From Phycisphaerae bacterium (GTDB lineage: Bacteria > Planctomycetota > Phycisphaerae > Phycisphaerales > SM1A02): a stretch of DNA of 64,000 nt. A model generated the notes under the pieces. That model was given only the letters and a program-made list of their open reading frames with translations. It was not told the origin of the DNA and searched no databases. Of this stretch, positions 40,461 through 49,128 are shown one piece after another (position 1 is the stretch's first letter; each line of letters starts with the position of its first letter). The DNA is taken from the NCBI GenBank assembly GCA_002709295.1, contig PAQL01000001.1, positions 1 through 64,000 of the forward strand. Direction: 5' to 3'. Position numbers and translations under genes: made by a program.

Positions 40461-41255
40461 ATGCACCGATCCTTCGCGATCGTCGCCCTGGCCGCGAGCG
40501 GCCTCTTCGCATCCTCCACGAGAGCCAGCGGCGACACCCTCACCGTCTGAGCCTCCGGCTGCCAGTACACCTCGATCAACGCCGCGATCAACGACGCGAG
40601 CGACGGTGACGTCATCCAGCTCTCGGCCGAGACGTACTTCGAGGGGGAGCAGATCGACACCCTCGGCAAGGCGATCACGCTGCGGGGATCCACCGACAAG
40701 GCTGGCGATCCGGCGAGCGTGCCGGACGGCTGGGGGGCCAACGGCAAGCCGTGGCTGGCCCACCGGGTTCTGATCTGCCAGAGCGGCGAGACCAACGCGA
40801 CGATCTTCGAGAACCTGGCGATCCAGAGCGGCGCCGAAGAAATCGGCGGCGGGATGTACAACAAATACAGCAGCCCGACCTTGACCGACTGCAACTTCTG
40901 CGGCAACGCCAACCCCTCCGGGTACGGCAGCATCGCTGGCGATCCGATCAACGGCCGGAGCAGTGGGAACAACATGCTCGAAGCGCGATGCGTCCTCGGC
41001 GACATCAACTTTGACGGCGACTACGACGAAGACGACGCCCGCGCCGCCATGGCGGATTTCGGCATCACCGAGGGCACGCCCGGTGACATGGACGGCGACG
41101 ACGATGTCGATGCCGCGGACTTCGTGGCGGTGAGAGACCGGATCGGCGTCGATGCCCTGGGTTGCCTGGTCGCGGACATCAACGGCGACGGCCAGGTCGA
41201 CGGTGCCGACTTCGCCTACGTCCTGGGATACTGGGGACTCTGCTCGGCTCCGTGA
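40461..41255 (+). pseudogene. Secreted beta-helix/dockerin-like protein, disrupted by an in-frame TGA
   Basis: Reading from the ATG at 40461 gives a signal peptide (MHRSFAIVALAASGLFA), then a TGA at 40548-40550, after which the same frame stays open to 41255. The post-stop sequence SINAAINDASDGDVIQLS and YFEGEQIDTLGKAITLRG, then GGGMYNKYSSPTLTDCNF, is the start of a Pel/NosD-type right-handed beta-helix protein, followed by a dockerin-like EF-hand module (DINGDGQVDGADFAYVLGYWGLC). Only about one helix rung remains, so internal repeats also seem deleted. Since other genes here end in TGA, recoding as tryptophan is unlikely, and I regard it as a pseudogene. The track ORF at 40719 is only its distal half. 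Alternatively, a sequencing error. Confidence 0.7.
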
Positions 41256-41517
41256 TCCACGGCAGATTCATCACCCCGTCGACCGACCACGGGCACGCCT
41301 CCTTTCCGCGAACATCGACAACGACCGGAAGCAAGGGCGATTCCCGACGCCCAGGCCCCATTTCGTCGACGACTTGACGGACACCAGGCAAAGTTCTGGA
41401 CTCCGGACGGCGGATTGGTAGCTTCGGGTGTCACACGCACGGTTCGGCCACGTACCCGGGGGCGTGCCGGCATGCCGCCGGCGCCTCGACACGGCCACCA
41501 AGCGACCGGAGACGATC

Positions 41518-43593
41518 ATGAACGCTCGAGCGAGCCTGGCGATCATTCCCCTGCTGATCTGCATGCTGACCGGGTCGTTGCACGCCCAGGCGCCCGAGAA
41601 CTACTGGATCAACCCCGACGGCGGCGACTGGAACGAGGCGTCGAACTGGTCCTTCGGCCAGGTGCCCGACGACGTCACCCCGGCGTACTTCATCCTTCCG
41701 GACTCCTACACCGTCTTCTCCGGTCGGACCTTCGTCAACGGCATCTACGTCGACGCGGGCGAGATCGACTTCGTGTCCGTCGCCAGCAAGCGATCCTTCT
41801 ACGACTTCGAGATCCTGCAGCTCCTCGAGATCACCGGCTCGATCTCGAACGACCAGGCCGCCCGTTTTCGACTTCGCGGGGAGGGCGATGCCTTCATCGA
41901 CACGCTCGAACTTGGTCTCGGCCGGCTCGGCTCCGGATTCACCATCGGTTCCGGCCGCGAGATCGACGTCCTGACCCTGAACGCAAGCCGGTACGCCTCA
42001 CTCCGGTTCGAACTGGGAGATCGGGCCGCCGACATCGATGAGAGCCTGATGATCCTCGGCCAGGTCGTGGCCCCGTGTGGTTTCGAGCTGGTGCCATCCG
42101 ACGGGTCCTTCCTGCCGCCCGGTGATTCGCTTCAGCTCATCGACGCCGATCTCGGCGGTGCCTCGACGACCCTGCCCGAGTTCGGTCGCGCCGAGACCCC
42201 GCCCGGCCGCGACCTGCTGGTCGAGATCCAGCAGCGAACCGACGGATCCCTCACCGGCATGACCGTGAAGGCGGAACGTGCCGACTCCACCGGGACCACC
42301 GATGCCAGCTTCGACTTCCTGCTGGGCGGAGATCCCATCGACCTTGTCCCGATCGACTACGACGAGGACGGCGATGACGACCTCGTCGTCGTCCAGGGAT
42401 CCGGCAAGCACGAGGTCTTCGAGCTCACGACCGAGGGATATCAGTGGCTCGAATACTTCGAGACCGAGCCCTCGGTCCGTGCCGCCACCACCGGCGATTT
42501 CGATGACGACGGCCGGACCGACATCGCGGTCGCCAGCGAGATCGACTTCGATGGCGACGGATTGAACGAAAGTCTTCTGCAGATCTTCCTTGCCGCGGAC
42601 GACTTCGCACCCGGCCCCTTCATCGACTCTCCGGACAGCCCGGTGTCCCTGGCCGCCATCCGGGTTCCCTCGGCGAACCTGCTGCCGAGTTCGGGCGGGG
42701 TCGCCATGACCACGCGAAGAGCCTCCACCGGGCGCGGCACCGCGAAGTCGTTCGGGACCTCGGGCACCCAGGTGGTCAAGATCGGCGAGACGGAGGTCGG
42801 CGACGAACCGGGCCAGACCGACCCCATCGAGGAGGAGAACAAGAAGGACCCCGACACCCCGGTCGGAGTCGGCTCGACCGCGAGCGGACTTGTCGCGACA
42901 CCGGTCTTCCAGGTCCTGCGACCCTCCACGGACGGCTTCGACATCGAGAGGACCATCGCGGTCTCCGGGCGGGTGCTCGACTTCGATTCCGGAGACATCG
43001 ACGGTGACGGCGAGGTCGAGACCCTCGTGCTCACCTCCGCCAATCGAATCGACCTGCTTCGGCCGCTCCGATCCTCGGAGGTCTTCGGATCCATCGGGTT
43101 CAAGGCCGAGGCGGTCAGCATCGCGCTGGCGGACATCGAAGGGGATTCCAGACTCGAGGTCGTCGTCGGTTTCGAACGACGTGACGGCACGGGCTTCTTT
43201 CGTATCTATCGGGCGGATCGAATCCTCGTTCCCGATGCGGTCACCGGATCCGAAGCGCGTCCCTTCCTGGCTCGTCAGACCCAGACGACGATCGATCCTT
43301 TCGGAGATCCCCGGGTCTCCGCCTCGGCGTTCAGCAACGGCTTCATCCCGATCGCCGGTACCGACACTGCCGGGATCCCCGTGCTTCGCACCTTCGCCTA
43401 CCAGCGGATTTCCGTGACCGACTGCAGCACCTTCGATCTCAACGGCGACGGCGTGGTCGATGCCAACGACCTCGGATCGCTCATCGCCTCGTGGGGACCC
43501 TGCGGGAAGTCCTGTCCCGCGGACTTCGACGAGGACGGCATCGTCGGCGCCGCGGACATGGGCCTGATGTTCTCCAACTGGGGACCATGCTGA
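41518..43593 (+). CDS. Secreted FG-GAP/VCBS-like protein with C-terminal dockerin-like module
   Basis: A 691-residue exported protein. Signal peptide MNARASLAIIPLLICMLTGSLHAQA; then a beta-rich region starting NPDGGDWNEASNWSFGQVPDD, common in planctomycete surface proteins; then FG-GAP-like calcium-binding repeats (DYDEDGDDDLVVVQGSG, DFDDDGRTDIAVASE, DIDGDGEVETLVLTS) at about 280-520; and a dockerin-like EF-hand pair at the end (DLNGDGVVDANDLGSLIASWGPC and DFDEDGIVGAADMGLMFSNWGPC). The ATG at 41518 has GGAG 8 nt upstream. Probably attached to the cell surface or released; the ligand is unknown. A GTGTCACAC palindrome lies 82 bp before the ATG. It ends 34 bp from the convergent sulfatase gene. 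Confidence 0.82.
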   Translation: MNARASLAIIPLLICMLTGSLHAQAPENYWINPDGGDWNEASNWSFGQVPDDVTPAYFILPDSYTVFSGRTFVNGIYVDAGEIDFVSVASKRSFYDFEILQLLEITGSISNDQAARFRLRGEGDAFIDTLELGLGRLGSGFTIGSGREIDVLTLNASRYASLRFELGDRAADIDESLMILGQVVAPCGFELVPSDGSFLPPGDSLQLIDADLGGASTTLPEFGRAETPPGRDLLVEIQQRTDGSLTGMTVKAERADSTGTTDASFDFLLGGDPIDLVPIDYDEDGDDDLVVVQGSGKHEVFELTTEGYQWLEYFETEPSVRAATTGDFDDDGRTDIAVASEIDFDGDGLNESLLQIFLAADDFAPGPFIDSPDSPVSLAAIRVPSANLLPSSGGVAMTTRRASTGRGTAKSFGTSGTQVVKIGETEVGDEPGQTDPIEEENKKDPDTPVGVGSTASGLVATPVFQVLRPSTDGFDIERTIAVSGRVLDFDSGDIDGDGEVETLVLTSANRIDLLRPLRSSEVFGSIGFKAEAVSIALADIEGDSRLEVVVGFERRDGTGFFRIYRADRILVPDAVTGSEARPFLARQTQTTIDPFGDPRVSASAFSNGFIPIAGTDTAGIPVLRTFAYQRISVTDCSTFDLNGDGVVDANDLGSLIASWGPCGKSCPADFDEDGIVGAADMGLMFSNWGPC

Positions 43594-43627
43594 TCGACCT
43601 CGACGGCCGACAGGACGCCCATCGACC

Positions 43628-45670
43628 TCACGGCCGGGGATCCTTCGGTCGCCCGGAGTCCTTCCCGGGCAGCCTTCGCAGGGCCGACCTCAGTCCTCCC
43701 GCCACCCGGTCGCCCAGAACGACGGATCCGCTCGGCGTGAAGTGGACGTCGGCCGGCCGCTGGATCTCCTCCAGCCGGCTCGACGCGAACTCGCCGAGGG
43801 TCGCGACCTCGATCCCCAGCTCGTTCATGATCTCGACCGCGGCCCGGTTGTAGCGACCGACGTCCGCGGGATCTCGATGAGGACGGACGCCCCCCTCCGG
43901 CACCGGGGTGGTGGTGCAGAAGATCGGCGTCGCGCCGGACTCGAGGATCGATGTCGCGATCGCGCGAAGCTGTCGCCGGTAGGTCGGCAGGGAGGCCTGG
44001 GGGGGGTCCCTCGGATCGTCGGAGTTCCGCCCGTCCGCCCCGACCCGCTTGAGGTCGTGCAATCCGAAGTTGAAATGCACGATGTCGAAGTCGCCCCCCT
44101 CGATCCGGAGCCATTCCTCGATCCGCTCGATGCCCAGAGTCGTCCCCTCGCAGTTCTCTCCGGGCCGGACGACCACCGCCTCGTCGTCGAGCCCATCGAC
44201 CACCGTCCGGTGGTAGCCCTTCGAGATCGAGTCCCCGATCATCAGGATCCTCGGCAGCGGAGGCCCCGCCGCGGAGGCCGCGATCCGGGCTCGGCGACAC
44301 GATCGCCTCGACTCCAGAAGGACCTCGCGCCATGCGGGATCCCCGGCGAGGTTCACCAGCTCGTCCGGATCCGCCGAGAGATCATGCAGGAACTCACCGT
44401 CCTCGGGATGGTCGAGATAGTTCGCGTACTTGAGAGTGGGGGTCCGCCATCCGATCCAGCGGGGGATGTCGGGATGCTTCATGCCGTGCTCGCAGAAGAA
44501 TCCCGATCGGTCGGATCCCTCGCCCCCGATCGGCAGGGGCCGCCCTCGGATCGCGGAGTCGATCGCGCCCCCATCGGATGCGGGCCTTCGGTCCTCGATC
44601 CCCGCGACCGCCAGCAGCGTGGGTGCAACGTCGAGGTTCAGGACCATCCGCTCCTCGACCCGTCCCCTTCGATCCGCGGGCAGGTCGGGATCGAAGACCA
44701 CCAGCGGCACGCGGAGCGAGGGATCGAAGTGCGACCACTTCCCGGCGAAGCCACGCTCCCCCATGTAGTAGCCGTTGTCGCCGATGAAGACGACCACCGT
44801 CTCGTCGAGGCGGCCGAGCCGTTCGAGCGCCTCGATCATCCGACCGATGTTGCGATCCATTCCCGTGAGCATCCGGAAGTAGTCGCGGAGATTCCGGTCG
44901 TACTTCTCCGGGGTGTCCCACCGCCAGCGGTGCCGTATCCGGTTCATCGACACCCGAAGCCATGCAGGATGCGACTCGAAGATCGCAGGGTCGTCGAGGC
45001 GAGGTCTCGGCATCGCCTCGTCCGCGTAGAGCGATCGCTCGGTGGCCGGAGGCGGATAGTGATCCTCGAGATCCCCGTCCTCGGCGTGCCCCGCGTTGAA
45101 GCTCACCGAAAGGCAGAACGGCACGTCCGATGGAACGGACTCGAGGAAGTCGATCGCAAGGTCGCCGGTCAGATCGGTGGCGTGACGAATCGTTCCGTCG
45201 GGAAGGGTCTTGCGGTAGGGGGTTCTGCCCATCGGCGAGAAGGAGTCGAACATCTCGTCGATCGTGGACCGGCCGCCCTCGATCGACACCCCGAGCTTGC
45301 CGACGAATCCCGTCCGGTAGCCGGCACGCCGCAGCCGGGACGGGTAGCCGTCCTCGACCAGCTCCCGCGCGAGCGGAGGTCGTCCGAAGGTGTGGTGATG
45401 CGACCGCTCGGGAAGCCCGGTGAGGATCGACGCCCGGCTCGCCGCGCAGATGCTGGTCTGGGCGAAGGCGTTCTCGAAACGGACCCCCTCGGTCGCGAGC
45501 CGGTCGATCGCCGGAGTGCGCACCACGGGATGGCCCGCGCACCCCAGGACGTCGGCGCGATGATCGTCCGAGACGATCAGCAGGATGTTCCGGGGCGGGT
45601 CGGCAGTCGTGGCCCCGACCGACGAGGACCATCCGAGACCGGACAGGATCAGAAGCCACCGCAGCATCAT
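43628..45670 (-). CDS. Exported sulfatase fused to an SGNH/GDSL hydrolase
   Basis: A 680-residue bifunctional candidate. After a signal peptide (MMLRWLLILSGLGWSSSVGA), residues about 25-455 are a type I sulfatase: LLIVSDDHRADVLG, the formylglycine site SICAASRASILTG (C-x-A-S-R at about 75), VFIGDNGYYMGERG and FCEHGMKHPDIPRW. After residue 470 comes an SGNH hydrolase: block I ILMIGDSISKGYH, HFNFGLHDLKR (block III-like) and a catalytic Asp-x-x-His DVHFTPSG at about 650. C-x-A-x-R fits anaerobic-type sulfatase maturation as well as the Cys route. The pairing suggests removal of sulfate and ester (for example acetyl) groups from one polysaccharide (inference). It starts at 45670, 19 bp from the Mpo1-like gene upstream. 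Confidence 0.85.
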   Translation of the reverse strand: MMLRWLLILSGLGWSSSVGATTADPPRNILLIVSDDHRADVLGCAGHPVVRTPAIDRLATEGVRFENAFAQTSICAASRASILTGLPERSHHHTFGRPPLARELVEDGYPSRLRRAGYRTGFVGKLGVSIEGGRSTIDEMFDSFSPMGRTPYRKTLPDGTIRHATDLTGDLAIDFLESVPSDVPFCLSVSFNAGHAEDGDLEDHYPPPATERSLYADEAMPRPRLDDPAIFESHPAWLRVSMNRIRHRWRWDTPEKYDRNLRDYFRMLTGMDRNIGRMIEALERLGRLDETVVVFIGDNGYYMGERGFAGKWSHFDPSLRVPLVVFDPDLPADRRGRVEERMVLNLDVAPTLLAVAGIEDRRPASDGGAIDSAIRGRPLPIGGEGSDRSGFFCEHGMKHPDIPRWIGWRTPTLKYANYLDHPEDGEFLHDLSADPDELVNLAGDPAWREVLLESRRSCRRARIAASAAGPPLPRILMIGDSISKGYHRTVVDGLDDEAVVVRPGENCEGTTLGIERIEEWLRIEGGDFDIVHFNFGLHDLKRVGADGRNSDDPRDPPQASLPTYRRQLRAIATSILESGATPIFCTTTPVPEGGVRPHRDPADVGRYNRAAVEIMNELGIEVATLGEFASSRLEEIQRPADVHFTPSGSVVLGDRVAGGLRSALRRLPGKDSGRPKDPRP

Positions 45671-45689
45671 TCGACTCCCGGGCGTGGAA

Positions 45690-46160
45690 TCAGTAGGGGA
45701 TGCCGACCTTGCGATAGATGAAGTGGAGCAACCACGCGGGACCGACCAGCAGGAACTGGATGTCCTCGAGGAACGAGGGCTTCTCGCCCTCGATCTTGTG
45801 ACCGACGAACTGGGCGATCCAGGAGAGGACGAACAGCACGGTCGCCGCCGGCCAGAGCGGCAGATCCACGAACCGTTCCCAGGCGAGGATCAGACCGATG
45901 CCGGCCCCGACCACCACGACCATCCCGATCGCGATCGAGATCGACATGCGGAGGTAGAACACCAGCGCGATCGCGATGAGGATCATCGACCAGTTGAACC
46001 AGGGTGCCACCGACGCCAGGGGTCCGGTCGGCAGCGACCAGAGCAGGGCGACCAGGGTCAGGGTGATCATGGGAACGCAGACCCAGTGGATCGCCTTGTT
46101 GAGGGCGTTCTGGTGACTGTGTCCGTAGGCGTCGAACCATTCGTCGGCGGTGCGGGTCAT
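45690..46160 (-). CDS. DUF962/Mpo1-like membrane protein
   Basis: A 156-residue integral membrane protein of the DUF962/YGL010w (Mpo1) family, whose yeast member is an Fe-dependent dioxygenase of 2-hydroxy fatty acids. Family marks seen are the N-terminal EWFDAYGHSHQNALNKAIHWVCVPMI and the C-terminal SWIAQFVGHKIEGEKPSFLEDIQFLLVGPAW, with two or three membrane helices between. Histidines HSHQN, HW and GHKIEG are candidate metal ligands. Lies 19 bp upstream of the sulfatase on the same strand. The function in bacteria is not established. Confidence 0.85.
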   Translation of the reverse strand: MTRTADEWFDAYGHSHQNALNKAIHWVCVPMITLTLVALLWSLPTGPLASVAPWFNWSMILIAIALVFYLRMSISIAIGMVVVVGAGIGLILAWERFVDLPLWPAATVLFVLSWIAQFVGHKIEGEKPSFLEDIQFLLVGPAWLLHFIYRKVGIPY

Positions 46161-46211
46161 CTGGGGCCTCCGGGATCGAGACTCCGGCAGCCTAGTCGAC
46201 CCGGCTCGAGA

Positions 46212-46727
46212 TCACCGCTTCCGGACGGTGAGAAAGACCGGTCTGATCTCCCGGATCGAGACGATCCTCTCCCGGGAGTCGAGTTCCACCACCCGCACCG
46301 TCCCGGGGCGCTCGATGGCGATCCGGGTCTCCGTCCGGGTGTCCTGGAGATCTCCGGAGGCGTGCCGATCGAGGAACGTCCGGATCGTGGCATCATCCGT
46401 GAAGACCAGCACGCGGCTGGACACCCTCGATCCCCGCCCCTGCACCGCTCCCGGATCGATCAGCATCAGTTCCGCATGGGGCACGACCAGGGCACTCTCG
46501 CCCTCGGCACGCCGGGCGGCACTCTCCCGGGCGGTCAGCTCGTACCCGGCGGCCCGACAGGCGGGGAACCCCAGGACCGAACTCGCGGACGACCAGTCCC
46601 GACCGACCAGGCTCGAGACCGACTCGGCCGAGGCCTCCCGGGTGGCCATGAACCACGAGACCCCGACGAGCAGCAGGACGATCACGCCCCCGATCATCAG
46701 ATGCGACTTCTCCTGGACGGTCTTCAT
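46212..46727 (-). CDS. Membrane-anchored hypothetical protein, 171 aa
   Basis: Unrecognised protein with one N-terminal signal-anchor (residues 11-27, MIGGVIVLLLVGVSWFMA) and a periplasmic domain. The domain reads as small beta/alpha with Arg-rich strands (ALVVPHAELMLIDPG, SRVLVFTDDATIRTFLDRH, RIVSIREIRPVFL). The start at 46727 was preferred over the ORF-track start because the helix begins there. Lies 51 bp upstream of the DUF962 gene. It diverges from trpA, sharing a 123-bp spacer. Confidence 0.6.
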   Translation of the reverse strand: MKTVQEKSHLMIGGVIVLLLVGVSWFMATREASAESVSSLVGRDWSSASSVLGFPACRAAGYELTARESAARRAEGESALVVPHAELMLIDPGAVQGRGSRVSSRVLVFTDDATIRTFLDRHASGDLQDTRTETRIAIERPGTVRVVELDSRERIVSIREIRPVFLTVRKR

Positions 46728-46850
46728 GGTTCTTGAATCGACCGAATGACCCCATCCGGTCCAGCACCCGACGGTCCGATCCATGGGAGTTCCGGGCGGA
46801 TCGGCCCATTGGCGTCCGAAAACGGCCTCCCCGGGCTACCATGCCCGCCC

Positions 46851-47654
46851 ATGGGTCGAGTTCAGGACATGTTCGAACGATGCCGCAGCGAAGAGCGTGG
46901 GGCCCTCATGCCCTTCGTCGTGGCCGGCCATCCCGGCCCCGGCTCCCTCGGCAGCCTGCTGCAGGCTCTGGAGTCGGCCGGAGCGGATGCCGTCGAGGTG
47001 GGGATCCCCTTCAGCGATCCGATCGCCGACGGCCCCGTCATCGCGGCCGCCATGCACGAAGCCCTGATGGCGGGCACCACCGTGGCCGACGTGCTGAACG
47101 ACATGGCATCCATCAGATCCTCGATCTCGATCCCGGTGGTCGCGATGGTCAGCATCTCGATCGTCGACCGCCTCGGAGGCGCCGCCTTCATGGACCGTCT
47201 CGCCGATGCGGGATTCGACGGCGTGATCCTGCCCGATGCCGATCTCGATGCCATCGAGCCGCTGCAGCAGCAGGCGAAACGCCGAGGCATGGCCTTCACC
47301 AGCCTCATCGCACCGGACACTGGTTCCGATCGGGCCGCCCGCATCGCCTCCGACGCCCGGGAGTTCCTCTACGTGCTGGCACGCAAAGGCCTCACCGGAG
47401 AACGGAGCGACGCTCCGGATCTCCGAGAACGGGTCGACGAACTCCGTCGACTCACGTCGCTGCCGCTCGCCGCCGGATTCGGGATCTCGACCCCCGACCA
47501 CGTGGCGGCCGTGCTCTCGGATGCCGATGGGGCGATCGTCGGATCGGCCCTGGTGCGAACGATCTCCGAAGCCGTGAGCACCGGCGAGGATCCGCTCGAG
47601 GCAGCCCGGGGATTCATCAGGCCCCTTGCCGTCGCGACCGGAAATTCCGCCTGA
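46851..47654 (+). CDS. trpA: Tryptophan synthase alpha chain
   Basis: Cleaves indole-3-glycerol phosphate to indole and glyceraldehyde-3-phosphate; partner of TrpB. The 267-residue TIM barrel has the usual opening FVVAGHPGPGSL, catalytic Glu in DAVEVGIPFSDPIADGPVI with the Asp in the same stretch, and the loop-6 region YVLARKGLTGERSD, followed by GFGISTPDHVAAVLSDADGAIVGSALV (phosphate-binding). The start at 46851 has no convincing Shine-Dalgarno. No other trp gene is present, so it stands alone. It is followed by a hairpin-poor spacer with a TTTTTT at 47689-47694. Confidence 0.93.
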   Translation: MGRVQDMFERCRSEERGALMPFVVAGHPGPGSLGSLLQALESAGADAVEVGIPFSDPIADGPVIAAAMHEALMAGTTVADVLNDMASIRSSISIPVVAMVSISIVDRLGGAAFMDRLADAGFDGVILPDADLDAIEPLQQQAKRRGMAFTSLIAPDTGSDRAARIASDAREFLYVLARKGLTGERSDAPDLRERVDELRRLTSLPLAAGFGISTPDHVAAVLSDADGAIVGSALVRTISEAVSTGEDPLEAARGFIRPLAVATGNSA

Positions 47655-47753
47655 GACGGCCCTGAACGGGCTTGCAGGTGACATCCGATTTTTTCAGTCC
47701 GAGGTGTCACACCTCCCGAGGTACGGTCTACATGACGCCGGAGGTATCACACC

Positions 47754-48398
47754 ATGCACAACTCTCTCGCCATCATCCCCGTCCTTCTGGCCACTTCAAC
47801 GGCGACGATCGCCATGGCCGACAAGGGAACCATTCTCAAGGCCGCCGACATGAACTGCACCCGAGGCCAGGTGGCCGAGGTTCAGATCAGGGCGACCACG
47901 CACGACCTCATCGGCGGCTTCGAGTTCAATGCCGACGCCGTCGGCCATCTCGTCCAGGAGGTTCGGTACGACGGGCCGATCTTCGACACCAGCTGGAGTG
48001 GCTGGGACAACGCGCCCACCAGCAACGTCGGCGTCTCCGCGGTCTGCGTCTTCACCGAGGACCAGGTCGATCCCGGCGACCACAACCTCGTCACGCTGGA
48101 GGTTCCGATTCCCGCCGACGCGGTTCCCGGCACCGTCATTCCAGTCAACCTGTCGAACATCCAGTTCTTCAACTACGACTTCTCCGTCGCCGCGCTGGAC
48201 CCTCGGAACGGCAGCATCACGGTCCACAGCACCGCCGATCTCAACGGCAGTGGCAGCGTCGACCCGGCCGACCTCGGACTCATGATCGCCCAGTGGGGGC
48301 CGGCGAACCCCAAGAGCACCGCGGACCTCGACGGCAGCGGCGAGGTCGACGGTGCCGATCTCGGCCGACTGATCGAGCGCTGGGGCACCGAAGGCTGA
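47754..48398 (+). CDS. Secreted cohesin-like protein with dockerin-like C terminus
   Basis: A 214-residue exported protein: signal peptide MHNSLAIIPVLLATSTATIAMA, a beta-rich domain (residues about 25-145; QVAEVQIRATTHDLIGGFEFNADAVG and PVNLSNIQFFNYDFSVAALDPR) that resembles a cohesin fold, and a dockerin-like EF-hand pair (DLNGSGSVDPADLGLMIAQWGPA and DLDGSGEVDGADLGRLIERWGTEG). A cohesin-like plus dockerin-like layout would allow it to act as an adaptor. GGAGG sits 9 nt upstream of the ATG. Similarity to cohesin is my reading of the pattern, not a match to a named model. Confidence 0.72.
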   Translation: MHNSLAIIPVLLATSTATIAMADKGTILKAADMNCTRGQVAEVQIRATTHDLIGGFEFNADAVGHLVQEVRYDGPIFDTSWSGWDNAPTSNVGVSAVCVFTEDQVDPGDHNLVTLEVPIPADAVPGTVIPVNLSNIQFFNYDFSVAALDPRNGSITVHSTADLNGSGSVDPADLGLMIAQWGPANPKSTADLDGSGEVDGADLGRLIERWGTEG

Positions 48399-48439
48399 AT
48401 CGCGTCCTTCCGGGAGTTCCGGGGACGACCATGAATCAG

Positions 48440-48469
48440 GAACGCTCGCCGAGTGATCGGCGAGCGTTC
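48440..48469. terminator. Bidirectional hairpin between dockerin-like gene and lexA
   Basis: Perfect 13-bp inverted repeat GAACGCTCGCCGA / TCGGCGAGCGTTC with a GTGA tetraloop, followed on the + strand by TTCAT. It serves convergent genes on both sides. Confidence 0.8.
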
Positions 48470-48525
48470 TTCATGATCCACGCATCGATGCGCCGGGGGA
48501 GCTCCGACTCGGCCGGCCGCGGCGA

Positions 48526-49128
48526 TCAGTAGCGTCGCATCACGCCGATCACCACACCCTGGACGCGGCAGTCCCGGACGATGATCGGTTCGAACTCCGG
48601 ATTCGCGGGCTGCAGACGGATCGTGCCGTCGGCTTCCCGGAAGAAGGTCTTCAGGGTCGTCTCGCCATCCGGCAGGAGCGCCACGACCCGCTCGCCGTTC
48701 CGCGCGGTGGATCGCTTCTCGACGATGACGTAGTCGCCGTCGAAGATGCCTTCGTCCCGCATCGATTCGCCCTCGACCTGGAGGGCGAACATCTCGCCGT
48801 TGCGGCCCAGACGGGGGCCGAAGATCTCCCCGAGGTGCAGTTCCTCGCGGGTCTCGCATTTCTCGATGGGACGACCGGCCGCGATCCTGCCCACGAGAGG
48901 GAAGGCGAGGCCGGAATCGTCTTCATCGACCACCGACAAAGAGCGTGCCTTGTTCGCCTCTCGAGTGAGGGCGCCCTTTTCGACCAGCGCGCCGACGTGC
49001 TCGAAGACCGTGACCTTGCTCACGCCGAGTTCGTCCGCGATCTCCTGCATGGTCGGGGAACAGCCGTGGCTCTGACGATAGGACCGGACGTAGTCCAGGA
49101 CTCGAAGCTGCTTGGGCGTGAGATTCAC
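48526..49128 (-). CDS. lexA: LexA repressor (SOS regulator)
   Basis: Represses DNA-damage genes and self-cleaves with RecA. A 200-residue protein: N-terminal winged helix (TPKQLRVLDYVRSYRQSHGCSPTMQEIADELGVSKVTVFEHV), then the cleavage site RIAAGRPIE (Ala-Gly about 84), the serine in EGESMRDEG and the lysine in DGETTLKTFFRE. Start at 49128, close to expected length (about 200). An overlapping ORF on the same strand covers the first 206 nt, so the promoter, if its own, must lie within that ORF. Terminated by the shared hairpin. Confidence 0.95.
   Translation of the reverse strand: MNLTPKQLRVLDYVRSYRQSHGCSPTMQEIADELGVSKVTVFEHVGALVEKGALTREANKARSLSVVDEDDSGLAFPLVGRIAAGRPIEKCETREELHLGEIFGPRLGRNGEMFALQVEGESMRDEGIFDGDYVIVEKRSTARNGERVVALLPDGETTLKTFFREADGTIRLQPANPEFEPIIVRDCRVQGVVIGVMRRY

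Noticed and set aside
40548-40550. TGA read as tryptophan or selenocysteine
   Set aside because: Many genes here, including the intact ones flanking it, end with TGA, and no SECIS-like hairpin is evident; the remaining gene also lacks most repeats.
43742-45721. 659-aa + strand ORF
   Set aside because: Antisense to the sulfatase-SGNH gene.
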